Source: an uncultured Lachnoclostridium sp. | GTDB taxonomy: Bacteria; Bacillota; Clostridia; Lachnospirales; Lachnospiraceae | Direction: 5' to 3' | Length of the DNA: 8,463 nucleotides | Assembly (NCBI GenBank): GCA_958425285.1 | Contig: CATZVV010000068.1 | Span: 1 to 8,463 of the forward strand | In this document: in pieces, positions 1 through 6,391 of the stretch | Layout: each line of letters opens with the position of its first letter | How positions within the stretch are numbered: the stretch's first letter is position 1 | The notes under the pieces: model-generated | Databases searched by the model: none | What the model was told of the DNA's origin: nothing | Seen by the model: only the letters and a program-made list of their open reading frames with translations | Made by a program: the position numbers and the translations under genes

Positions 1-2
1 CA

Positions 3-353
3 ATCTTTCAGGAAAAGTGTGAAAAGCAATTGGCTCAAGTAGAAAAAGGGATTTTTCTGCTGATAGACATTGATGATTTTAAAATATTAAATGATAAATA
101 TGGGCATCTGTTTGGTGATACTGTTTTAGTTAATGTTGCAAATAGTATTGCCAGCTGTATTCAATCAGATTGCCTGCTGGGGCGGTATGGAGGAGACGAA
201 TTTGTTTTATTTATGGAAGTAACGTCAGACTCAGTGAACACTATTCAATTACCAGAGCAGATTGTTGCCCGTCTCAGGGAGAATAATGAAAATAGTAAGG
301 TTTTGCAGGAAGTTACGGTTAGTATTGGAATCTCTATGTATCCTGAAGATTGA
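3..353 (+). CDS. N-terminal fragment: truncated GGDEF diguanylate cyclase domain (partial at left edge)
   Basis: This is the part of the interrupted gene that upstream translation would actually produce within the window. It contains the GGDEF core: the first-metal Asp region (IDIDDFK), the nucleotide-binding NDKYGH segment, and RYGGDEF followed by the strand ending SIGISMYPED. The stop falls just after PED. The peptide therefore lacks the last helix and the conserved AD.AM..AK..GKNR segment, which usually packs against the domain core, so cyclase activity is doubtful. A TTG at 30 is the first possible start in the window, but the frame is open all the way to the edge, so I do not take it as the start. 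Confidence 0.6.
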   Translation: MFQEKCEKQLAQVEKGIFLLIDIDDFKILNDKYGHLFGDTVLVNVANSIASCIQSDCLLGRYGGDEFVLFMEVTSDSVNTIQLPEQIVARLRENNENSKVLQEVTVSIGISMYPED

Positions 354-356
354 TAA
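351..356 (+). other. Tandem in-frame stop codons (TGA TAA) interrupting the GGDEF domain
   Basis: The codons read GAT-TGA-TAA-GAT-TTC. In the family this stretch is commonly PEDG-x-DF, so TGA occupies the place of the conserved Gly and TAA the next, variable position. The length is exactly preserved. Each stop is one substitution from a sensible codon (for example GGA and AAA or GAA). Confidence 0.85.
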
Positions 357-368
357 GATTTCTCTCAA

Positions 369-2336
369 TTGCTCATAACTGCGGATTTTGCCATGTGTCA
401 GGCAAAGGAACACGGTAAGAATAGGAGTGAAACCTTCTCGGATTATCGGGACAAATATTTAAGTTTACCGAAAGAAAGCCAGAGATGCTGGAAATTAAAT
501 TCGGAATATGAAAATACGAGTATGAATTTAACGGAGGAGATTGCTGAATATTCTTTTGAAATATTGGAGGGAGTTAAAGATTTGGAATCAGCAATTTCGA
601 TTATTATTTCCAATACAGGGCGCTATTTTGATTTGACATATGTATCCTTACGGTGGCTGGATATGGATCGTAGAAGTCTTACGCTGGCTCATCAGTGGAA
701 TGGGACTTCGCAAATAAAAAAACCCCATAAGATTACAAATTTTAGTATGGAGGAATTTAATGTATATTTGAATAGTTTTGAGAAAAACGGTGTTTTGATT
801 TGTCAGGATAAGGCGGGCGGAGGAATTATATATGAGCAGAACTTGTTCGAGAAAGCCGGGGCCCGGTTACTATTGCAATGTGCTGTTTATGAAAGGGATG
901 AAATTGTAGGAATTCTTACATTTGCTACAGATGACTCAGATCGCCAGTGGACAAACCAGGAAATTCGGACTTTGAAATTAATAGGGCGTGTGATTTCAGC
1001 GCATATAACCGGGAAAAAGACGCAGGATGAGATAGAGGAAAAAGTAAAGTGGCTTACCAGTTATGATACCTTGACAGGCCTTTGTACAGTAGATGAATTT
1101 AAACGTCTTGGAAATCGTATACTTCATGAAAATCAGGGGAAAAGGAAAGTTGGTATTACATATTCTGATTTTACGAATTTTAAGACGGTTAATGACACAT
1201 TTGGAGAAGAAACGGGTGACAAAATTTTAAAGGAGTTTGCTGATAGTATTACAGCCTGCAAGCCGACTCTTGTAGCGGCCAGAGATTATGCGGATAATAT
1301 TGTAAGTATATTTTGCTATGAAAGTCTTGAAGAAGTAGCAGATATTATTCAGGAAATGAATCGGACATTCTGTGAAAAGCAAAATAAAAAATACCCTGGC
1401 ATGGATTTGAATATAGCCAGTGGCGTTTATGGGTTCGCTGAACGAGAAAGAAATGTTGTAACCGGAATTGATAATGCTAATATTGCCAGAAAGACAGTTA
1501 AAAGAGAAAAAAAGTTTGGAGTTCTAATATTTAAACCGGAGATGCTGAGAGAAATTAATCTGCAAATGAAGATTCTGGCGGAATTCAATACTGCTATTCA
1601 AAATCAGGAATTTGAGTTATATCTTCAGCCACAGATGAACATTCAGAGCGGAAGGATAGTAGGTGCGGAAGCACTGGTTCGTTGGATGAGGGATGAAAAG
1701 GTTTATCGTTATCCAGATGAATTTATTCCTATTTTAGAAAGGACAGGAGTGATTGTAAAACTGGATTATTATATGCTTGAAAAGATTTTACAGAGATTAA
1801 AGGCATGGAAAAATGCCGGATTAGAATTAATGCATATTTCGGTTAACTTCTCCAGAATCCATTTGTATAACGCTGACTTTGGCAGAAACCTTTATAATAA
1901 AGTGAAGGAATATGATATTGATCCAAGATATATTGATGTTGAGATTACAGAGAGTGTATTTGTGAAGGAATATGTCAGAGTTGTTGATAATTTGGATTTT
2001 CTGCGGAAACAGGGCTTTACTGTCTCTATTGATGATTTTGGAAAAGGCTATTCTTCCTTGAAAATGTTAACGGAAGTGGCGGTAGATGCGATAAAAATTG
2101 ACAAAGAATTTTTGGCCGGCGCAGAGCGTTCCAAAGTGAACAGAAATATTATTGAATATATGATTACGCTGGCGGACGAACTGAAACTGGGTGTAGTCTG
2201 TGAAGGTGTAGAGACAGAAGAACAGTTAAAAATGTTAAGAAGAACGAGTTGCAAAATTGTTCAGGGTTATTATTATGAAAGGCCGATTCCAAGTAAGCGG
2301 TTTGAACAAAAATACTTTGATTATAACATTCGTTAA
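369..2336 (+). CDS. C-terminal fragment: GAF, degenerate GGDEF and EAL phosphodiesterase
   Basis: This is the 655-codon open frame after the two stops, counted from TTG 369. Residues 1-20 are the orphaned end of the first GGDEF domain. About 65-215 look like a GAF sensory domain. About 228-385 form a GGDEF-like domain in which the signature has become YADNI (308-312), so it should not be a cyclase; such domains often act as GTP-binding or structural modules. About 400-650 form an EAL domain with all expected catalytic residues: E434 in GAEAL, N493, E525, D555-D556 in the DDFG motif, K577, E612 and Q632. If made, the product should hydrolyse cyclic-di-GMP to pGpG in the cytoplasm. No good ribosome binding site precedes TTG 369, ATG 393 or ATG 522. 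A GGAGGGAG at 566-573 lies 8 nt before an in-frame TTG at 582, just ahead of the GAF core. The true start, and whether it is translated at all, are uncertain. Confidence 0.55.
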   Translation: MLITADFAMCQAKEHGKNRSETFSDYRDKYLSLPKESQRCWKLNSEYENTSMNLTEEIAEYSFEILEGVKDLESAISIIISNTGRYFDLTYVSLRWLDMDRRSLTLAHQWNGTSQIKKPHKITNFSMEEFNVYLNSFEKNGVLICQDKAGGGIIYEQNLFEKAGARLLLQCAVYERDEIVGILTFATDDSDRQWTNQEIRTLKLIGRVISAHITGKKTQDEIEEKVKWLTSYDTLTGLCTVDEFKRLGNRILHENQGKRKVGITYSDFTNFKTVNDTFGEETGDKILKEFADSITACKPTLVAARDYADNIVSIFCYESLEEVADIIQEMNRTFCEKQNKKYPGMDLNIASGVYGFAERERNVVTGIDNANIARKTVKREKKFGVLIFKPEMLREINLQMKILAEFNTAIQNQEFELYLQPQMNIQSGRIVGAEALVRWMRDEKVYRYPDEFIPILERTGVIVKLDYYMLEKILQRLKAWKNAGLELMHISVNFSRIHLYNADFGRNLYNKVKEYDIDPRYIDVEITESVFVKEYVRVVDNLDFLRKQGFTVSIDDFGKGYSSLKMLTEVAVDAIKIDKEFLAGAERSKVNRNIIEYMITLADELKLGVVCEGVETEEQLKMLRRTSCKIVQGYYYERPIPSKRFEQKYFDYNIR

Positions 2337-2363
2337 GAAAATGCTAAAAACGAGGGCGTTCTA

Positions 2364-2391
2364 TTGAATCAACTCTAAATACTGTTATAAT
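2364..2391 (+). promoter_or_regulatory. Extended -10 sigma-A-type promoter for the transporter-secDF-pyk operon
   Basis: TTGAAT at 2364-2369 and TATAAT at 2386-2391 are separated by 16 nt. TG at 2383-2384 gives an extended -10 (TGnTATAAT). The predicted transcript begins near 2398, leaving a leader of about 120 nt before the ATG at 2522. It lies 27 nt after the stop of the preceding gene, and no other promoter of this quality is seen ahead of the three downstream genes. Confidence 0.75.
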
Positions 2392-2395
2392 TTGA

Positions 2396-2442
2396 AAAGG
2401 GCGAGACTTTTAGCACCTAATTGCTTATAAGTCCCGTCCTTT
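2396..2442 (+). promoter_or_regulatory. Long hairpin at the 5' end of the operon leader
   Basis: The arms AAAGGGCGAGACTT (2396-2409) and AAGTCCCGTCCTTT (2429-2442) pair over 14 positions with one G.U wobble and one A.C mismatch. An inner stem AGCA/TGCT (2412-2415 with 2422-2425) closes a six-base loop. The hairpin starts at the predicted transcription start. It could protect the mRNA 5' end, attenuate transcription, or end read-through from the upstream gene. The following run is only TTTCG, so it is a poor intrinsic terminator. I do not recognise a known riboswitch class. Confidence 0.55.
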
Positions 2443-2470
2443 CGTGCCGTTTCCCATAAATTCCGGCATG
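2443..2470 (+). promoter_or_regulatory. Second leader hairpin
   Basis: CGTGCCG (2443-2449) pairs with CGGCATG (2464-2470), seven pairs with one G.U, around a 14-nt loop. It begins directly after the first hairpin, so the two could stack. It is followed by an A-rich stretch (2471-2488). On the + strand there is no U-run after it, so it is not a terminator. Confidence 0.4.
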
Positions 2471-2491
2471 AAAAAATCAAATAATAAACCC

Positions 2492-2505
2492 GCGAAAATT
2501 TTCGC
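2492..2505. repeat. Perfect 14-bp palindrome just before the ribosome binding site
   Basis: GCGAAAATTTTCGC is fully self-complementary. It ends 6 nt before the GGAG at 2512-2515 that serves the ATG at 2522. It could be a dimeric repressor operator about 95 bp downstream of the transcription start, or in RNA a 5-bp hairpin with an AATT loop near the ribosome site. No second copy was noticed in the window. Confidence 0.5.
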
Positions 2506-2521
2506 AGAAATGGAGTGACGT

Positions 2522-4198
2522 ATGAGTGGTTTGAATGCCGTAACAATGATAGGTGGTTTGGCATTGTTTTTGTATGGTATGACTCTTATGGGGGATGGTT
2601 TATCGCAAACATCCGGCGGACGTCTGGAAAAAATTTTGGAGCGACTGACATCTTCTCCTATACGGGCTGTTTTGCTCGGTGCGGCTGTAACAGGTGTGAT
2701 ACAGTCTTCTTCCGCAACTACGGTTATGGTTGTAGGATTTGTAAACTCTGGCATTATGAGACTTTCACAAGCCGTTGGAATTATAATGGGAGCCAATATC
2801 GGAACAACAGTAACTTCGTGGTTGTTGAGTTTAACAGGTATTGAGGGAGAAAACCTTTTTCTGACATTGTGTAAACCGTCCACATTTTCACCGATTTTGG
2901 CAATTGTAGCAGTCTTTTTACTTATGTTTTCTAAAAAAGACAGTCGAAAAAATGTGTCGATGATTATGATGGGTTTTGCCATTTTAATGTTTGGTATGGA
3001 TACAATGACGGCAGCAATTGAACCATTAGCGAAGGTGCCTGAATTTAGAAATGTGTTATTAATGTTTCAAAATCCTTTGTTTGGTATGCTGGCAGGATTG
3101 GTTGTTACAGCAATTATACAAAGCTCTTCCGCGTCGGTTGGTATTTTACAGGCATTGTGCCTGACAGGGAAAGTTCCGATGGGAACGGCAATTCCGATTA
3201 TTATGGGACAGAATATCGGAACATGTATCACGGCAATACTATCGAGTATTGGAGCAAACAGAGGGGCAAGGCGGGCAGCACTGGTTCATTTGTACTTTAA
3301 CTTGATTGGTACCACTTTATTTATGGTTATATTTTATAGTATTAATGCATGGGTGCATTTTGAATTTCTTTCAGCATCAGCCGGGGTTATGGATATTGCA
3401 ATTGTACATAGTTTATTTAATATTTCTGCAACGGCGATTCTTCTGCCATTTTCAAAAGGGTTAGAGAAATTAGCTTATCTGACATTACCTGAAAGTAAAC
3501 AGGAGAAAAAAGAGGCAAAAGTCACATTGCTGGACGAACGTTTTTTAGAAACCCCTTCCTATGCTATTGCGCAATGTAAGAAAGTTGCATTGGATATGAT
3601 GAATGAAAGCAGACAATGCTTTGAAATGGCAACAGGTCTTGTGCAGAATTATGATAAAGAAAAGTGTTCCCAAATTACATCATTAAAAAAGAGTGTACAT
3701 AGTCAGGAAGAACAACTGGGGGATTATCTGATTCGCTTAAGTGAAAAGATATTGTCTGAAAAGGACAGCCGACGATTATCTTTTCTATTGCATTCAATAA
3801 CGGACTATAAAAGAATTGCAGACTATTCCTTCGATTTTGCTGGTGTATGCAAAACCATTTCAGAGAAGAAATCAGAGTTTTCAAAAAAAGCATTAGCAGA
3901 TATAGAATCTTTGGAAAAGGGTGTCGTGGAAATCGCAAATGTTTCGAGTCATATTTTTGAGCAGGAAGATATGGTTATGAGTGAAAAGGTAATTCGTATG
4001 TCCGTACAGTTTGAGGAATTGATTCCTGAATTAAAGAAACGTCATATAAAGAGATTACGTAATGGCAAGTGTAAGATTCAGTCCGGATTTTTATGGCAGG
4101 ATTTGCTAATGAATTATAAAAAGATTTTTGAGCATTATCGTAATATTGCACTTGGAATCCGTGGATTGAATGAAGAAAATCAGGATGGAGGAAAATAA
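2522..4198 (+). CDS. Na/Pi cotransporter family protein with PhoU-like C-terminal domain
   Basis: This 558-residue membrane protein carries the two inverted Na/Pi-cotransporter repeats. The first (about 10-105) has QSSSATT at 61-67 and GANIGTT at 90-96. The second (about 180-270) has QSSSASV at 200-206 and GQNIGTC at 229-235. The paired QSSS signatures mark the phosphate/sodium pathway in this family. Hydrophobic segments continue to about residue 310. A soluble, helical, charged tail (about 345-550) resembles PhoU, as is common in bacterial YjbB/NptA-type members. The family couples sodium entry to phosphate movement, but direction and substrate of bacterial members are often unproven, and export of excess phosphate has been proposed for some. 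The start at ATG 2522 is supported by GGAG at 2512-2515. It is the first gene of the operon, behind the extended -10 promoter and structured leader; its TAA directly abuts the next start codon. All signature motifs appear intact. Confidence 0.9.
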   Translation: MSGLNAVTMIGGLALFLYGMTLMGDGLSQTSGGRLEKILERLTSSPIRAVLLGAAVTGVIQSSSATTVMVVGFVNSGIMRLSQAVGIIMGANIGTTVTSWLLSLTGIEGENLFLTLCKPSTFSPILAIVAVFLLMFSKKDSRKNVSMIMMGFAILMFGMDTMTAAIEPLAKVPEFRNVLLMFQNPLFGMLAGLVVTAIIQSSSASVGILQALCLTGKVPMGTAIPIIMGQNIGTCITAILSSIGANRGARRAALVHLYFNLIGTTLFMVIFYSINAWVHFEFLSASAGVMDIAIVHSLFNISATAILLPFSKGLEKLAYLTLPESKQEKKEAKVTLLDERFLETPSYAIAQCKKVALDMMNESRQCFEMATGLVQNYDKEKCSQITSLKKSVHSQEEQLGDYLIRLSEKILSEKDSRRLSFLLHSITDYKRIADYSFDFAGVCKTISEKKSEFSKKALADIESLEKGVVEIANVSSHIFEQEDMVMSEKVIRMSVQFEELIPELKKRHIKRLRNGKCKIQSGFLWQDLLMNYKKIFEHYRNIALGIRGLNEENQDGGK

Positions 4199-6358
4199 AT
4201 GAAAGCAAGTAAGCAAAAATTTGCAATTATTGTAGCAGTTGTTATTGCATTTGTATTATTTGCCTATTTTGGAGCAGGAAGCTCTGTAAAAAGTGCAAGG
4301 CAAATGCGGTTTGGAATTGACATCCGCGGTGGAGTAGAAGCTATTTTTGAGCCAAAAGACTTAGACCGAAAACCAACAGAAAAAGAACTGGAAACATCCA
4401 GAAATGTTATAGAAAGCCGTCTGGATGCAAAAAATATTACAGATCGTGAAGTCACGGTGGACAATGATTCGGGATATATTATTGTAAGATTTCCTTGGAA
4501 ATCGGATGAAACAAATTTTAATCCGGAAGAGGCAATCTCTGAGTTGGGTGAAATTGCTAAGTTAAGTTTCAGGGATCCGGATGGTAATATTCTTTTAGAG
4601 GGTAAAAATGTTATAGACAGTACGGCAGAGCAAGATACCTCCGGAGTAAAACCAAATTATTTTGTCAGTCTTACTTTTGACAGTAAAGGTGCAAAACTGT
4701 TTCAAGAAGCAACAGGAAAACTGGTTGGACAGAGCATGGGAATTTATATGGATGAAGAAATGATTTCAAATCCAACCGTTAATTCGGAAATTTCTGGTGG
4801 AAAAGCAGTTATTGATAATATGGAAAGCTTTGAGGCAGCAAAGGACTTATCAGAGAAAATTAATGCTGGTGCATTGCCGTTTTCCTTACAGACAACAAGC
4901 TTTAGTACGATTAGCCCTACATTAGGGGCAAATGCTCTGAATGTAATGCTGGCTGCAGGATTGATTGCTTTTGTTGTTGTATGTTTATTTATGTTATTTT
5001 ATTATAAACTGCCGGGAGCAATTGCATGCCTGACTCTTGTATTGCAGATGGCATTACAGTTACTTTCAATCTCTATTCCGCAATATACGCTGACGCTACC
5101 GGGAATTGCAGGTATTATTCTTTCTCTTGGAATGGCTGTTGATGCAAATATTATTATTTCGGAACGTATTTCGGAGGAACTCCGGAATGGCATGACGCCA
5201 ACCAGTGCAGTTATACGTGGTTATAAGAGTGCCTTTTCTTCTGTTTTGGATGGAAATGTAACCTCGGCGATTGTAGCGGGAATTTTGATGATTTTTGGTT
5301 CAGGCGCAATGTTAAGCTTTGGTTATACATTGATTGCCGGAATGATTATTAATGTATTTGTTGGAGTAACTGTTTCAAAACATGCATTGCTATCTGTATT
5401 GAAATTTGATAAACTAGATAATATAAAGTATTTTCGAGAAAAGAAGGAGAAAAAGCCGATTCTGTTCTATCAGAAAAAGAAGTATTTTGCAATTATTACG
5501 CTGGGTATATTCCTGTTAGGGATTGGCGGTTTTGTTTTCCGTGGGGTGAAACTGGATACACAGTTTACCGGAGGTGCAGTTCTTCGTTATAACATTACGT
5601 CTGAACTGGATACGTCGAATGTGAAGGAGATTGTTTCTGAGAAAACAGATCGGCCTGTTACAGTGCAGGTAACAGAAGGAAACCAGAAAGGTGCGGATTG
5701 CCTCGTTTTAACATTTGCCGGAACGGATGGAATGTCACCGGAACAGCAGAAGCAAGTGACGGAGGCAGTTACTGGAATTGAAGGAGCTTCAGATGCTACC
5801 CTTTCTGAGACATATGTAGTAGAACCGTACATTGGGGCAAAGGCATTAAAGAACTCAGCGATTGCCATTGGACTATCGTTTTTATTTATTGTATTGTATG
5901 TCTGGATTCGGTTTAGTGTATTATCCGGTCTGTCAGCCGGACTGACTGCCTTGACAGCATTGATACATGATGTTTGTGTGGTTGTATTTGCTTTTGTGTT
6001 GTTTGGAATTCCGTTAAATGATGCATTTGTTGCGGTAATATTGACCATAATTGGTTATTCTATTAATGATACAATTGTTTTGTATGACCGGATTCGGGAG
6101 AATCGTACCAAGGATTCTCAGGCATCGGTGACGGATTTAGTTAATGCTAGTATTACCCAGACTCTGGCACGATCTGTAAATACGTCGCTGACAACAGGTG
6201 TCTGCGTACTTATTATTTTAGTAGCATCATGGATTTTCCATATTGATTCAATTCGTGAATTTTCATTACCGATGTTTTTTGGTCTAATTAGTGGCTGTTA
6301 TTCTTCTGTTTGTATTGCCGGTGTGCTTTGGGCAGGATGGAGAAGGAGAAGGTCGTAA
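4199..6358 (+). CDS. secDF: Fused protein translocase subunit SecDF
   Basis: The 719-residue protein joins SecD and SecF in one chain, close in length to other fused SecDF proteins. SecD half: a first membrane helix at about 7-27, the FGIDIRGGVEA motif at 38-48, the extracytoplasmic P1 region (GQSMGIYMDEEMIS and GALPF segments to about 240), then membrane helices with GMAVDANIIISERI at 311-324, where D315 matches the Asp important for ion-driven function. SecF half, from about 430: TQFTGGA at 454-460, a short periplasmic-like domain, HD at 590-591, and IIGYSINDTIVLYDRIRE at 617-634. It is an RND-family membrane motor that uses the proton or sodium gradient to help SecYEG-SecA complete protein export. 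The ATG at 4199 follows the previous TAA without a gap, with GGAGG at 4187-4191 inside the preceding gene, which points to translational coupling. yajC, often beside secD, is not in the window. Confidence 0.95.
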   Translation: MKASKQKFAIIVAVVIAFVLFAYFGAGSSVKSARQMRFGIDIRGGVEAIFEPKDLDRKPTEKELETSRNVIESRLDAKNITDREVTVDNDSGYIIVRFPWKSDETNFNPEEAISELGEIAKLSFRDPDGNILLEGKNVIDSTAEQDTSGVKPNYFVSLTFDSKGAKLFQEATGKLVGQSMGIYMDEEMISNPTVNSEISGGKAVIDNMESFEAAKDLSEKINAGALPFSLQTTSFSTISPTLGANALNVMLAAGLIAFVVVCLFMLFYYKLPGAIACLTLVLQMALQLLSISIPQYTLTLPGIAGIILSLGMAVDANIIISERISEELRNGMTPTSAVIRGYKSAFSSVLDGNVTSAIVAGILMIFGSGAMLSFGYTLIAGMIINVFVGVTVSKHALLSVLKFDKLDNIKYFREKKEKKPILFYQKKKYFAIITLGIFLLGIGGFVFRGVKLDTQFTGGAVLRYNITSELDTSNVKEIVSEKTDRPVTVQVTEGNQKGADCLVLTFAGTDGMSPEQQKQVTEAVTGIEGASDATLSETYVVEPYIGAKALKNSAIAIGLSFLFIVLYVWIRFSVLSGLSAGLTALTALIHDVCVVVFAFVLFGIPLNDAFVAVILTIIGYSINDTIVLYDRIRENRTKDSQASVTDLVNASITQTLARSVNTSLTTGVCVLIILVASWIFHIDSIREFSLPMFFGLISGCYSSVCIAGVLWAGWRRRRS

Positions 6359-6380
6359 GTGTTTTATATTTGACAATATT

Positions 6381-6386
6381 AGGAGG
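6381..6386 (+). promoter_or_regulatory. Strong ribosome binding site of pyruvate kinase
   Basis: AGGAGG lies 5 nt before ATG 6392, in the 33-nt gap after secDF. It fixes this start, which also begins exactly at the conserved RKTKIVCTLGPA amino terminus of pyruvate kinases. Confidence 0.85.
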
Positions 6387-6391
6387 CAGAT

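Larger units (their letters stand above)
1..2336 (+). pseudogene. GGDEF-GAF-GGDEF-EAL cyclic-di-GMP protein, 5' partial, interrupted by two in-frame stops
   Basis: The frame whose codons begin at base 3 is open from the left edge, so the true start is upstream. It encodes most of a GGDEF diguanylate cyclase domain: metal-binding Asp in LIDIDDFK, and GGDEF itself at 189-203. TGA and TAA at 351-356 then interrupt it. The same frame resumes at once as DFSQLL..ADFAMCQAKEHGKNR, which is the normal C-terminal end of a GGDEF domain, so the two halves were one protein. After that come a GAF domain, a second, degenerate GGDEF domain and an EAL phosphodiesterase domain. The inhibitory RxxD site before the first GGDEF is lost (IQSD). 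The intact protein would make and/or break cyclic-di-GMP under control of a GAF-bound ligand or partner. No frameshift is needed to join the parts; only two codons separate them from an intact gene. The stop at 2334-2336 is normal. A split but functional gene is the alternative. Confidence 0.8.

Noticed and set aside
30..32. TTG as the start of the first GGDEF fragment
   Set aside because: The frame is open to the left edge with GGDEF-like sequence context and there is no ribosome binding site before it; the gene simply starts outside the window.
351..356. Recoding of the stops, for example TGA read as Gly as in some candidate-phylum bacteria, since TGA lies at a conserved Gly position
   Set aside because: The next codon is TAA, which such codes do not reassign, and the other complete genes in the window contain no in-frame TGA. 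A genetic code change is not supported.
2515..2844. 109-codon + strand frame overlapping the transporter gene start
   Set aside because: It lies within the transporter coding region in another frame, with composition typical of a frame-shifted read and no family resemblance.
2425..2982. 185-codon open frame on the - strand opposite the transporter leader and gene start
   Set aside because: It lies mostly antisense to a well-supported membrane-protein gene, shows no recognisable domain, and spans the leader hairpins; it is a shadow of the + strand codon pattern.
5587..6048. 153-codon antisense frame within secDF
   Set aside because: It is entirely opposite the conserved SecF half and is low-complexity Thr/Ser/Asn-rich, as expected from reverse-complemented membrane-protein codons.
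6370..6375. TTGACA resembling a perfect -35 box upstream of pyk
   Set aside because: A matching -10 would fall around 6393-6398, inside the pyk start region and after its ribosome binding site, so it cannot drive this gene from that start.
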